From Crambe crambe (taxonomy: Eukaryota; Porifera; Demospongiae; Poecilosclerida; Crambeidae), in the NCBI GenBank assembly GCA_963924555.1, contig OZ004587.1:1736001-1800000 (forward strand): DNA of 64,000 nt. Reading direction: 5' to 3'. The notes beneath the pieces were generated by a model that saw only the letters and a list, made by a program, of their open reading frames with translations, had not been told where the DNA came from and ran no database searches. Position 1 is the first letter of the stretch; every line of letters begins with the position of its first letter. Shown in pieces: positions 33,401 to 47,186 of this stretch. The translations under genes were made by a program, and so were the position numbers.

Positions 33401-36400
33401 CACGTCTACAGTGGAACCTCTTAGAGAGGACTCTCAAGTCTCCATATTGACACACGTCTACAGTGGAACCTCTTAGAGAGGACTCTCAAGTCTCCATATT
33501 GACACACGTCTACAGTGGAACCTCTTAGAGAGGACTCTCAAGTCTCCATATTGACACACGTCTACAGTGGAACCTCTTAGAGAGGACTCTCAAGTCTCCA
33601 TATTGACACACGTCTACAGTGGAACCTCTTAGAGAGGACTCTCAAGTCTCCATATTGACACACGTCTACAGTGGAACCTCTTAGAGAGGACTCTCAAGTC
33701 TCCATATTGACACACGTCTACAGTGGAACCTCTTAGAGAGGACTCTCAAGTCTCCATATTGACACACGTCTACAGTGGAACCTCTTAGAGAGGACTCTCA
33801 AGTCTCCATATTGACACACGTCTACAGTGGAACCTCTTAGAGAGGACTCTCAAGTCTCCATATTGACACACGTCTACAGTGGAACCTCTTAGAGAGGACT
33901 CTCAAGTCTCCATATTGACACACGTCTACAGTGGAACCTCTTAGAGAGGACTCTCAAGTCTCCATATTGACACACGTCTACAGTGGAACCTCTTAGAGAG
34001 GACTCTCAAGTCTCCATATTGACACACGTCTACAGTGGAACCTCTTAGAGAGGACTCTCAAGTCTCCATATTGACACACGTCTACAGTGGAACCTCTTAG
34101 AGAGGACTCTCAAGTCTCCATATTGACACACGTCTACAGTGGAACCTCTTAGAGAGGACTCTCAAGTCTCCATATTGACACACGTCTACAGTGGAACCTC
34201 TTAGAGAGGACTCTCAAGTCTCCATATTGACACACGTCTACAGTGGAACCTCTTAGAGAGGACTCTCAAGTCTCCATATTGACACACGTCTACAGTGGAA
34301 CCTCTTAGAGAGGACTCTCAAGTCTCCATATTGACACACGTCTACAGTGGAACCTCTTAGAGAGGACTCTCAAGTCTCCATATTGACACACGTCTACAGT
34401 GGAACCTCTTAGAGAGGACTCTCAAGTCTCCATATTGACACACGTCTACAGTGGAACCTCTTAGAGAGGACTCTCAAGTCTCCATATTGACACACGTCTA
34501 CAGTGGAACCTCTTAGAGAGGACTCTCAAGTCTCCATATTGACACACGTCTACAGTGGAACCTCTTAGAGAGGACTCTCAAGTCTCCATATTGACACACG
34601 TCTACAGTGGAACCTCTTAGAGAGGACTCTCAAGTCTCCATATTGACACACGTCTACAGTGGAACCTCTTAGAGAGGACTCTCAAGTCTCCATATTGACA
34701 CACGTCTACAGTGGAACCTCTTAGAGAGGACTCTCAAGTCTCCATATTGACACACGTCTACAGTGGAACCTCTTAGAGAGGACTCTCAAGTCTCCATATT
34801 GACACACGTCTACAGTGGAACCTCTTAGAGAGGACTCTCAAGTCTCCATATTGACACACGTCTACAGTGGAACCTCTTAGAGAGGACTCTCAAGTCTCCA
34901 TATTGACACACGTCTACAGTGGAACCTCTTAGAGAGGACTCTCAAGTCTCCATATTGACACACGTCTACAGTGGAACCTCTTAGAGAGGACTCTCAAGTC
35001 TCCATATTGACACACGTCTACAGTGGAACCTCTTAGAGAGGACTCTCAAGTCTCCATATTGACACACGTCTACAGTGGAACCTCTTAGAGAGGACTCTCA
35101 AGTCTCCATATTGACACACGTCTACAGTGGAACCTCTTAGAGAGGACTCTCAAGTCTCCATATTGACACACGTCTACAGTGGAACCTCTTAGAGAGGACT
35201 CTCAAGTCTCCATATTGACACACGTCTACAGTGGAACCTCTTAGAGAGGACTCTCAAGTCTCCATATTGACACACGTCTACAGTGGAACCTCTTAGAGAG
35301 GACTCTCAAGTCTCCATATTGACACACGTCTACAGTGGAACCTCTTAGAGAGGACTCTCAAGTCTCCATATTGACACACGTCTACAGTGGAACCTCTTAG
35401 AGAGGACTCTCAAGTCTCCATATTGACACACGTCTACAGTGGAACCTCTTAGAGAGGACTCTCAAGTCTCCATATTGACACACGTCTACAGTGGAACCTC
35501 TTAGAGAGGACTCTCAAGTCTCCATATTGACACACGTCTACAGTGGAACCTCTTAGAGAGGACTCTCAAGTCTCCATATTGACACACGTCTACAGTGGAA
35601 CCTCTTAGAGAGGACTCTCAAGTCTCCATATTGACACACGTCTACAGTGGAACCTCTTAGAGAGGACTCTCAAGTCTCCATATTGACACACGTCTACAGT
35701 GGAACCTCTTAGAGAGGACTCTCAAGTCTCCATATTGACACACGTCTACAGTGGAACCTCTTAGAGAGGACTCTCAAGTCTCCATATTGACACACGTCTA
35801 CAGTGGAACCTCTTAGAGAGGACTCTCAAGTCTCCATATTGACACACGTCTACAGTGGAACCTCTTAGAGAGGACTCTCAAGTCTCCATATTGACACACG
35901 TCTACAGTGGAACCTCTTAGAGAGGACTCTCAAGTCTCCATATTGACACACGTCTACAGTGGAACCTCTTAGAGAGGACTCTCAAGTCTCCATATTGACA
36001 CACGTCTACAGTGGAACCTCTTAGAGAGGACTCTCAAGTCTCCATATTGACACACGTCTACAGTGGAACCTCTTAGAGAGGACTCTCAAGTCTCCATATT
36101 GACACACGTCTACAGTGGAACCTCTTAGAGAGGACTCTCAAGTCTCCATATTGACACACGTCTACAGTGGAACCTCTTAGAGAGGACTCTCAAGTCTCCA
36201 TATTGACACACGTCTACAGTGGAACCTCTTAGAGAGGACTCTCAAGTCTCCATATTGACACACGTCTACAGTGGAACCTCTTAGAGAGGACTCTCAAGTC
36301 TCCATATTGACACACGTCTACAGTGGAACCTCTTAGAGAGGACTCTCAAGTCTCCATATTGACACACGTCTACAGTGGAACCTCTTAGAGAGGACTCTCA

Positions 36401-39400
36401 AGTCTCCATATTGACACACGTCTACAGTGGAACCTCTTAGAGAGGACTCTCAAGTCTCCATATTGACACACGTCTACAGTGGAACCTCTTAGAGAGGACT
36501 CTCAAGTCTCCATATTGACACACGTCTACAGTGGAACCTCTTAGAGAGGACTCTCAAGTCTCCATATTGACACACGTCTACAGTGGAACCTCTTAGAGAG
36601 GACTCTCAAGTCTCCATATTGACACACGTCTACAGTGGAACCTCTTAGAGAGGACTCTCAAGTCTCCATATTGACACACGTCTACAGTGGAACCTCTTAG
36701 AGAGGACTCTCAAGTCTCCATATTGACACACGTCTACAGTGGAACCTCTTAGAGAGGACTCTCAAGTCTCCATATTGACACACGTCTACAGTGGAACCTC
36801 TTAGAGAGGACTCTCAAGTCTCCATATTGACACACGTCTACAGTGGAACCTCTTAGAGAGGACTCTCAAGTCTCCATATTGACACACGTCTACAGTGGAA
36901 CCTCTTAGAGAGGACTCTCAAGTCTCCATATTGACACACGTCTACAGTGGAACCTCTTAGAGAGGACTCTCAAGTCTCCATATTGACACACGTCTACAGT
37001 GGAACCTCTTAGAGAGGACTCTCAAGTCTCCATATTGACACACGTCTACAGTGGAACCTCTTAGAGAGGACTCTCAAGTCTCCATATTGACACACGTCTA
37101 CAGTGGAACCTCTTAGAGAGGACTCTCAAGTCTCCATATTGACACACGTCTACAGTGGAACCTCTTAGAGAGGACTCTCAAGTCTCCATATTGACACACG
37201 TCTACAGTGGAACCTCTTAGAGAGGACTCTCAAGTCTCCATATTGACACACGTCTACAGTGGAACCTCTTAGAGAGGACTCTCAAGTCTCCATATTGACA
37301 CACGTCTACAGTGGAACCTCTTAGAGAGGACTCTCAAGTCTCCATATTGACACACGTCTACAGTGGAACCTCTTAGAGAGGACTCTCAAGTCTCCATATT
37401 GACACACGTCTACAGTGGAACCTCTTAGAGAGGACTCTCAAGTCTCCATATTGACACACGTCTACAGTGGAACCTCTTAGAGAGGACTCTCAAGTCTCCA
37501 TATTGACACACGTCTACAGTGGAACCTCTTAGAGAGGACTCTCAAGTCTCCATATTGACACACGTCTACAGTGGAACCTCTTAGAGAGGACTCTCAAGTC
37601 TCCATATTGACACACGTCTACAGTGGAACCTCTTAGAGAGGACTCTCAAGTCTCCATATTGACACACGTCTACAGTGGAACCTCTTAGAGAGGACTCTCA
37701 AGTCTCCATATTGACACACGTCTACAGTGGAACCTCTTAGAGAGGACTCTCAAGTCTCCATATTGACACACGTCTACAGTGGAACCTCTTAGAGAGGACT
37801 CTCAAGTCTCCATATTGACACACGTCTACAGTGGAACCTCTTAGAGAGGACTCTCAAGTCTCCATATTGATACACGTCTACAGTGGAACCTCTTAGAGAG
37901 GACTCTCAAGTCTCCATATTGACACACGTCTACAGTGGAACCTCTTAGAGAGGACTCTCAAGTCTCCATATTGACACACGTCTACAGTGGAACCTCTTAG
38001 AGAGGACTCTCAAGTCTCCATATTGACACACGTCTACAGTGGAACCTCTTAGAGAGGACTCTCAAGTCTCCATATTGACACACGTCTACAGTGGAACCTC
38101 TTAGAGAGGACTCTCAAGTCTCCATATTGACACACGTCTACAGTGGAACCTCTTAGAGAGGACTCTCAAGTCTCCATATTGACACACGTCTACAGTGGAA
38201 CCTCTTAGAGAGGACTCTCAAGTCTCCATATTGACACACGTCTACAGTGGAACCTCTTAGAGAGGACTCTCAAGTCTCCATATTGACACACGTCTACAGT
38301 GGAACCTCTTAGAGAGGACTCTCAAGTCTCCATATTGACACACGTCTACAGTGGAACCTCTTAGAGAGGACTCTCAAGTCTCCATATTGACACACGTCTA
38401 CAGTGGAACCTCTTAGAGAGGACTCTCAAGTCTCCATATTGACACACGTCTACAGTGGAACCTCTTAGAGAGGACTCTCAAGTCTCCATATTGACACACG
38501 TCTACAGTGGAACCTCTTAGAGAGGACTCTCAAGTCTCCATATTGACACACGTCTACAGTGGAACCTCTTAGAGAGGACTCTCAAGTCTCCATATTGACA
38601 CACGTCTACAGTGGAACCTCTTAGAGAGGACTCTCAAGTCTCCATATTGACACACGTCTACAGTGGAACCTCTTAGAGAGGACTCTCAAGTCTCCATATT
38701 GACACACGTCTACAGTGGAACCTCTTAGAGAGGACTCTCAAGTCTCCATATTGACACACGTCTACAGTGGAACCTCTTAGAGAGGACTCTCAAGTCTCCA
38801 TATTGACACACGTCTACAGTGGAACCTCTTAGAGAGGACTCTCAAGTCTCCATATTGACACACGTCTACAGTGGAACCTCTTAGAGAGGACTCTCAAGTC
38901 TCCATATTGACACACGTCTACAGTGGAACCTCTTAGAGAGGACTCTCAAGTCTCCATATTGACACACGTCTACAGTGGAACCTCTTAGAGAGGACTCTCA
39001 AGTCTCCATATTGACACACGTCTACAGTGGAACCTCTTAGAGAGGACTCTCAAGTCTCCATATTGACACACGTCTACAGTGGAACCTCTTAGAGAGGACT
39101 CTCAAGTCTCCATATTGACACACGTCTACAGTGGAACCTCTTAGAGAGGACTCTCAAGTCTCCATATTGACACACGTCTACAGTGGAACCTCTTAGAGAG
39201 GACTCTCAAGTCTCCATATTGACACACGTCTACAGTGGAACCTCTTAGAGAGGACTCTCAAGTCTCCATATTGACACACGTCTACAGTGGAACCTCTTAG
39301 AGAGGACTCTCAAGTCTCCATATTGACACACGTCTACAGTGGAACCTCTTAGAGAGGACTCTCAAGTCTCCATATTGACACACGTCTACAGTGGAACCTC

Positions 39401-42400
39401 TTAGAGAGGACTCTCAAGTCTCCATATTGACACACGTCTACAGTGGAACCTCTTAGAGAGGACTCTCAAGTCTCCATATTGACACACGTCTACAGTGGAA
39501 CCTCTTAGAGAGGACTCTCAAGTCTCCATATTGACACACGTCTACAGTGGAACCTCTTAGAGAGGACTCTCAAGTCTCCATATTGACACACGTCTACAGT
39601 GGAACCTCTTAGAGAGGACTCTCAAGTCTCCATATTGACACACGTCTACAGTGGAACCTCTTAGAGAGGACTCTCAAGTCTCCATATTGACACACGTCTA
39701 CAGTGGAACCTCTTAGAGAGGACTCTCAAGTCTCCATATTGACACACGTCTACAGTGGAACCTCTTAGAGAGGACTCTCAAGTCTCCATATTGACACACG
39801 TCTACAGTGGAACCTCTTAGAGAGGACTCTCAAGTCTCCATATTGACACACGTCTACAGTGGAACCTCTTAGAGAGGACTCTCAAGTCTCCATATTGACA
39901 CACGTCTACAGTGGAACCTCTTAGAGAGGACTCTCAAGTCTCCATATTGACACACGTCTACAGTGGAACCTCTTAGAGAGGACTCTCAAGTCTCCATATT
40001 GACACACGTCTACAGTGGAACCTCTTAGAGAGGACTCTCAAGTCTCCATATTGACACACGTCTACAGTGGAACCTCTTAGAGAGGACTCTCAAGTCTCCA
40101 TATTGACACACGTCTACAGTGGAACCTCTTAGAGAGGACTCTCAAGTCTCCATATTGACACACGTCTACAGTGGAACCTCTTAGAGAGGACTCTCAAGTC
40201 TCCATATTGACACACGTCTACAGTGGAACCTCTTAGAGAGGACTCTCAAGTCTCCATATTGACACACGTCTACAGTGGAACCTCTTAGAGAGGACTCTCA
40301 AGTCTCCATATTGACACACGTCTACAGTGGAACCTCTTAGAGAGGACTCTCAAGTCTCCATATTGACACACGTCTACAGTGGAACCTCTTAGAGAGGACT
40401 CTCAAGTCTCCATATTGACACACGTCTACAGTGGAACCTCTTAGAGAGGACTCTCAAGTCTCCATATTGACACACGTCTACAGTGGAACCTCTTAGAGAG
40501 GACTCTCAAGTCTCCATATTGACACACGTCTACAGTGGAACCTCTTAGAGAGGACTCTCAAGTCTCCATATTGACACACGTCTACAGTGGAACCTCTTAG
40601 AGAGGACTCTCAAGTCTCCATATTGACACACGTCTACAGTGGAACCTCTTAGAGAGGACTCTCAAGTCTCCATATTGACACACGTCTACAGTGGAACCTC
40701 TTAGAGAGGACTCTCAAGTCTCCATATTGACACACGTCTACAGTGGAACCTCTTAGAGAGGACTCTCAAGTCTCCATATTGACACACGTCTACAGTGGAA
40801 CCTCTTAGAGAGGACTCTCAAGTCTCCATATTGACACACGTCTACAGTGGAACCTCTTAGAGAGGACTCTCAAGTCTCCATATTGACACACGTCTACAGT
40901 GGAACCTCTTAGAGAGGACTCTCAAGTCTCCATATTGACACACGTCTACAGTGGAACCTCTTAGAGAGGACTCTCAAGTCTCCATATTGACACACGTCTA
41001 CAGTGGAACCTCTTAGAGAGGACTCTCAAGTCTCCATATTGACACACGTCTACAGTGGAACCTCTTAGAGAGGACTCTCAAGTCTCCATATTGACACACG
41101 TCTACAGTGGAACCTCTTAGAGAGGACTCTCAAGTCTCCATATTGACACACGTCTACAGTGGAACCTCTTAGAGAGGACTCTCAAGTCTCCATATTGACA
41201 CACGTCTACAGTGGAACCTCTTAGAGAGGACTCTCAAGTCTCCATATTGACACACGTCTACAGTGGAACCTCTTAGAGAGGACTCTCAAGTCTCCATATT
41301 GACACACGTCTACAGTGGAATCTCTTAGAGAGGACTCTCAAGTCTCCATATTGACACACGTCTACAGTGGAACCTCTTAGAGAGGACTCTCAAGTCTCCA
41401 TATTGACACACGTCTACAGTGGAACCTCTTAGAGAGGACTCTCAAGTCTCCATATTGACACACGTCTACAGTGGAACCTCTTAGAGAGGACTCTCAAGTC
41501 TCCATATTGACACACGTCTACAGTGGAACCTCTTAGAGAGGACTCTCAAGTCTCCATATTGACACACGTCTACAGTGGAACCTCTTAGAGAGGACTCTCA
41601 AGTCTCCATATTGACACACGTCTACAGTGGAACCTCTTAGAGAGGACTCTCAAGTCTCCATATTGACACACGTCTACAGTGGAACCTCTTAGAGAGGACT
41701 CTCAAGTCTCCATATTGACACACGTCTACAGTGGAACCTCTTAGAGAGGACTCTCAAGTCTCCATATTGACACACGTCTACAGTGGAACCTCTTAGAGAG
41801 GACTCTCAAGTCTCCATATTGACACACGTCTACAGTGGAACCTCTTAGAGAGGACTCTCAAGTCTCCATATTGACACACGTCTACAGTGGAACCTCTTAG
41901 AGAGGACTCTCAAGTCTCCATATTGACACACGTCTACAGTGGAACCTCTTAGAGAGGACTCTCAAGTCTCCATATTGACACACGTCTACAGTGGAACCTC
42001 TTAGAGAGGACTCTCAAGTCTCCATATTGACACACGTCTACAGTGGAACCTCTTAGAGAGGACTCTCAAGTCTCCATATTGACACACGTCTACAGTGGAA
42101 CCTCTTAGAGAGGACTCTCAAGTCTCCATATTGACACACGTCTACAGTGGAACCTCTTAGAGAGGACTCTCAAGTCTCCATATTGACACACGTCTACAGT
42201 GGAATCTCTTAGAGAGGACTCTCAAGTCTCCATATTGACACACGTCTACAGTGGAACCTCTTAGAGAGGACTCTCAAGTCTCCATATTGACACACGTCTA
42301 CAGTGGAACCTCTTAGAGAGGACTCTCAAGTCTCCATATTGACACACGTCTACAGTGGAACCTCTTAGAGAGGACTCTCAAGTCTCCATATTGACACACG

Positions 42401-43354
42401 TCTACAGTGGAACCTCTTAGAGAGGACTCTCAAGTCTCCATATTGACACACGTCTACAGTGGAACCTCTTAGAGAGGACTCTCAAGTCTCCATATTGACA
42501 CACGTCTACAGTGGAACCTCTTAGAGAGGACTCTCAAGTCTCCATATTGACACACGTCTACAGTGGAATCTCTTAGAGAGGACTCTCAAGTCTCCATATT
42601 GACACACGTCTACAGTGGAACCTCTTAGAGAGGACTCTCAAGTCTCCATATTGACACACGTCTACAGTGGAACCTCTTAGAGAGGACTCTCAAGTCTCCA
42701 TATTGACACACGTCTACAGTGGAACCTCTTAGAGAGGACTCTCAAGTCTCCATATTGACACACGTCTACAGTGGAACCTCTTAGAGAGGACTCTCAAGTC
42801 TCCATATTGACACACGTCTACAGTGGAACCTCTTAGAGAGGACTCTCAAGTCTCCATATTGACACACGTCTACAGTGGAACCTCTTAGAGAGGACTCTCA
42901 AGTCTCCATATTGACACACGTCTACAGTGGAACCTCTTAGAGAGGACTCTCAAGTCTCCATATTGACACACGTCTACAGTGGAACCTCTTAGAGAGGACT
43001 CTCAAGTCTCCATATTGACACACGTCTACAGTGGAATCTCTTAGAGAGGACTCTCAAGTCTCCATATTGACACACGTCTACAGTGGAACCTCTTAGAGAG
43101 GACTCTCAAGTCTCCATATTGACACACGTCTACAGTGGAACCTCTTAGAGAGGACTCTCAAGTCTCCATATTGACACACGTCTACAGTGGAACCTCTTAG
43201 AGAGGACTCTCAAGTCTCCATATTGACACACGTCTACAGTGGAACCTCTTAGAGAGGACTCTCAAGTCTCCATATTGACACACGTCTACAGTGGAACCTC
43301 TTAGAGAGGACTCTCAAGTCTCCATATTGACACACGTCTACAGTGGAACCTCTC
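27448..43354. repeat. 52-bp satellite array, about 306 copies
   Basis: A 52-bp unit repeats head to tail over 15.9 kb. Phase is kept exactly: identical line patterns recur every 780 bases, which is 15 units. Landmarks in the unit are CTTAGAGAGGACTCTC, AAGTCTCCATATTGACACAC and CTACAGTGGAACCTC. The first kilobase holds variants (CACAT versus CACGT) in an ordered pattern. Variant units with TTCTCAAGTCCCC occur near 28604 and 29020, the latter with a short deletion, and a 2-base deletion is near 29140. From there to about 37870 I see no variation, then one C-to-T change. Four units with GGAATCTC occur at 41.3-43.04 kb. The unit contains short self-complementary words (CCTCT/AGAGG). No reading frame survives because 52 is not a multiple of three. 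Confidence 0.98.
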
Positions 43355-43781
43355 GTTGTGGACACCTTTGCAACATGTAAGAGTCCACATTAGAGAAGTC
43401 TCCAACATTCAGGTTACTCCATTTTGCTATGGGAAAAGGTGTCATGACTATTATAGAGAGTTTAGTATTTGAGGGAGTCCACAATAAGGGGATCCACTCT
43501 ATAAGGAAGTGACTCTATTTACAACTAATGAAGGTCATAATAATAATAATTAGCACAACTTGGTGCAGCTCTCCTGCCCTGATTTGGTACATGAAGTGTC
43601 TTCATTAAGAGGTTGTCTTTATCCTTTATTCGGACGTTTCTTTGATCCCCCACCCCATCCTTGTCCCCAATAGCAAGACTTAATGAAGACACTTGTTGAG
43701 GACCCATCATTAGTGATAGTGCACTTTTAACAAGGACACTCTCTACAATGCACAAAATACTAGGTCCCCACCACCTGTCTG
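43355..43781. other. Right flank of satellite, transposon-like sequence
   Basis: The last CTACAGTGGAACCTCT runs directly into CGTTGTGGACACCTTT, the kind of end seen in Tc1/mariner- or pogo-like miniature elements. Further on, GAGTCCACATTAGAGAAGTC and GAGTCCACAATAAGG echo the same words. No partner end was located. Confidence 0.45.
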
Positions 43782-43784
43782 TTA

Positions 43785-44461
43785 GGGAGGATTATACCAT
43801 AAAAAATAAAAATTTTAAAACGTCCATATCATACTACCCCTATAAGCTTGATTTAGGTCTCAAAAGAGAGCTATCTTTGAGAGCTTTCCAGTGGTGTACT
43901 TAGTTACAACTTTACACCCCCCCCCCCCCCCCCCCCCCCAATATATGGAAGACCTGACATGACTTCATTAATTAACAAAATTCTTTTAAATTACCACATA
44001 CTTAGGAGGCCTTTGATACTCCTATCATAGCTTCTATGGGCCTAGCTGCTTTGAATGAACGAAGGGATTTCAAGGGGGGGGGGGGGGGGGGGGGGGGGTA
44101 TAATTCCAAAGAAAAAAAGGTAAATGTGAAAAAAGTGTCATTTTTTTACATCTCCCTTCATATGTTTGGAACCATACCCCCCCTTGAAATCCCTTCGTTC
44201 ATTCAAAGCAGCTAGGCCCATAGAAGCTATGATAGGAGTATCAAAGGCCTCCTAAGTATGTGGTAATTTAAAAGAATTTTGTTAATTAATGAGGTCATGT
44301 CAGGTCTTCCATATATGGGGGGTGTAAAGTTGTAACTAAGTACACCATTGGAAAGCTCTACAAGAGAGCTCTCTTTTGAGACCTAAATCAAGCTTATAGG
44401 GGGTAGTATAATGAAGATATGGACGTTTTAAAATTTTAATTTTTTATGGTATAATCCTCCC
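43785..44461. mobile_element. Foldback element with TTA target duplication (PIF/Harbinger-like)
   Basis: Two arms of about 300 bases (43785-44098 and 44170-44461) are near-perfect inverted copies, starting GGGAGGATTATACCATAAAA. TTA flanks both sides (43782-43784, 44462-44464), the target usual for PIF/Harbinger. The left arm carries a run of 23 C (43917-43939) and one of 25 G (44074-44098). Their counterparts in the right arm are only 6-7 bases long. No protein is encoded. Confidence 0.85.
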
Positions 44462-44544
44462 TTATTAAGACGTTTCACTATACACACCACAACTATAACT
44501 AATGACCTGTTCTGCTTCACCTACTCCACATGCTTTAAAGCATG

Positions 44545-44666
44545 TACAGTTGATTTAGTAAAACTTGCAACAGAGTTTTGGACTTTTGTAGCCAATGAAA
44601 TATGGTAACCTGTGATAACATTGTAGTAGAAAATTTGTCGCAAGTCTTATTAAATCAACTGTACAA
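44545..44666. repeat. Short inverted repeat
   Basis: GTACAGTTGATTTAGTAAAACTTGC near 44544 pairs with its near-complement at about 44632-44664, leaving about 60 bases between. It may be a very small foldback element. Confidence 0.6.
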
Positions 44667-44811
44667 AAATGCTGGTCCCAAAGTGAAAGATTCCATTGTA
44701 ACCACACACACACATAGTCCTAATTTTATGGTACTTGGTCAGCTGGCATGCCTTAGAAGGATTTGTTCTATGGTTTACAGGTCCTTGCAAGCTTATGGAT
44801 AACCATCAGCA

Positions 44812-44957
44812 GTACAGTTCAAGAGTAACATGTGAACTTTGACCTTAAATATCTGAGAAATGAAGATTCAGAGGTCAAAGGATAGGAGGGAGACACTATT
44901 AGTAACCCCCACACTTACAGGATGTTTGCAACAAATGGAGTGCACCAGTGGTGCAAA
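44812..44957. repeat. Dispersed repeat, copy 1 (partner at 47775-47930)
   Basis: GTAACATGTGAACTTTGACC, CAGAGGTCAAAGGA-AGGAG and GTTTGCAACAAATGGAGTGCA occur in the same order in both places. No coding signal. Confidence 0.75.
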
Positions 44958-45035
44958 TTGTGATGTAGTATGTTACTTTGAGGGGTTTGAACAATAATAG
45001 TACAGGTATTTGCCTGCCACTTACTGACTGATTTT

Positions 45036-45870
45036 GCCTCGGCACTTCGCGCAGTGCTGGAGGCGACTATGGTGGTACATTACATGCGCACGCGCAATGA
45101 TGCACGATGATGCGTATCGAGCACGTGCATTAGCTCTAGCTACACTAGCCTCGTCCCCAGGCCCGAGGCTATCTAGATACAAGCTCTACTACAGTACTAA
45201 GGACAGACAGACAGGCAGTCACTACCAGTATGCGGTAACTCTACACCGTGAAGAGAGTGCTGATGCTTCTTGGCCGTCTTTGCCAACAAATCAAACCCAT
45301 TATGACATGCAGAGAACTGACTAAAAGACAACAGTGAACAAAAACAACAGAGATTGCAGTGTACATGAACTAGTGATTGTTTGAAATGCCAAAGAGAGAG
45401 CCATGGTGAAGGAGAATCTCAGAGCTAAGACTTTGAGGCTTCCAAATATAAATGAGAGAATCCAGTACACATACTTCAATCAAGCTATGCATGAAAGTAA
45501 CTATTCAAAACGGCAGTTTGAAAGCGTTGAACAGCAAAAATACTAGCTGCGTAAATACTAATCTTACTACAATAAGCCATGTTGCTCAGTGCACATTATT
45601 TAGAACTCTCCACAGCCAGAATTAAAAAGAAGCTGAGAGAAATATTATTTTGTATAATGAAACATTTGACCCCACAAACCCCTGCACTTTTCATTATTTA
45701 TGCCCCATGCAGCAAGTATTCAGCAATTCCTTCAAATTTTGAGATAATAATTATCCTTGCAGGACTCCAGCTTCAAGCCAGTGATCCCTCACAGTACATA
45801 TCACCTTTTACTTGTCTCTCATATTCACTGTAAAGGGTTTAAAATAAAGGTTGCACTGAAGTGCCGAGGC
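45036..45870. mobile_element. DNA element with GCCTCGGCACTTC terminal repeats
   Basis: The left end GCCTCGGCACTTC matches the reverse complement of the right end exactly over 13 bases, followed by similar GCAGTGC/AGTGC words. It encloses 835 bases with no transposase. Target duplication is not clear. The plus-strand frame at 45034-45324 begins in the terminal repeat and is not a gene. Confidence 0.6.
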
Positions 45871-46539
45871 ATTCCTAGTCTTTTAAAAGACTAACTTATA
45901 AAACTAGCTTCTCTTACTTTGTGGCCATAATAATAATTGTATTATGTGAAATGATCCCTACACTAATACTGATTGGTCACTATAATACTATAACCTTCTT
46001 AAAATGAAAAGCACTGAGTGTTAACCCTCAGCGCACACTAAGAGTCAAAGTGGTTTGCAGATTTCAAGCAAATCATCGATAAGCAGGAGATATTTATAAT
46101 AATAAGTATCGTTTACTCTCAATCATCTATAAAACATTCCATATTGTTGAGCTAGCTAGCAGTACTACAGAGTCCATTCATCAGTCCCTGTATGTAGAAA
46201 TACTGCTTGAAGAACTGCAGAGATGCATGCAGGTAAGACAGTAGCAGCTACATAGCTAATGGTTGCATAAAGCTGGTCATGAGCAACACCATTGTAGACT
46301 TGTCACTAAAGGCACTCCAGAGAACTACATACGTATTCATGCTTCTGGTCTACATCAGTCCATAGATGCAGATCTAATAAGCATAGTACTATAAATGTAT
46401 GGAATAGAAGGCTTGTTGTATTAACTGTGTCATTTAGTCAATATTACTTAAATCTCAAGGGGGGTGGGGGACCATTGCCAACCCTAAATGAACCCCTGAT
46501 AGTATAGACCATTTTTTGTCGGGGGTGTGACTGAGTTTG
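45871..46539. other. No gene recognised
   Basis: AT-rich, only short frames, no repeat structure noted. Confidence 0.4.
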
Positions 46540-47175
46540 CATAACTCAAGTGATTATCATTTCATGCTTCATTACTTTGACTCCATGTGGGAGAGATCTC
46601 AACTACCTCACACATTTCACCCCCTTCACAGAGTGAAGTATTCCTCGGAACATGAATAGATCCTACATCGCCATTAACAACAAAAATTTGGGAATGGAAT
46701 ATTGTACTACATTACAGCTGAACATCCACCTACACTTGACATAACCTATTACCTTGACAACTAGTCTGGAGGCTTTCATGTGCACCTGGTGTCGGAATGT
46801 TGATGGAAACTAATTGGCTGTGACAATCAGTAACACAAAGAAGGCACCAAAAACTAAACAACAAAAGTTTGAGTGAGCAGAGAATAATGACCAGTGGTGA
46901 AACCAATAATTCCACACCTGACACAATGACCATGTGTTCTTGGTGAAATAATTCTACACCAGCTTAACATTCTTTATGGTCACAGGTAAGGGGAAGGGAA
47001 ACAGGTAGTAATTGATATTTAAATCAGTGCAAGATGTTGGACTTCTTTTCTATTCCGACCCTCAGATACGGATTTTAAATCCATTCCATAATTCCATTCA
47101 GTGTACGTATATCACATGGTTGGGCAAAGTGGGTATGGGTCAAGTACAGAATTTTCTGGGCACTAATTTAAAGCC
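46540..47175. repeat. Dispersed block, copy 2 (partner at 25706-26045)
   Basis: It shares the ordered words described for the partner, ending in GGTCAAG-ACAGAA-TTTCTGG and CACTAATTTAAAG. It holds about 300 extra bases relative to the partner. Both copies read in the same direction on either side of the satellite. Confidence 0.65.
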
Positions 47176-47186
47176 CCTTCATAGAG

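Noticed and set aside
27448..43354. Regular repeat spacing suggestive of a CRISPR array
   Set aside because: Units are contiguous 52-mers with no unique spacers, and the context is animal DNA. It is a satellite.
45034..45324. 96-codon plus frame
   Set aside because: It begins in the terminal repeat of a DNA element with a TTG, and shows no domain.
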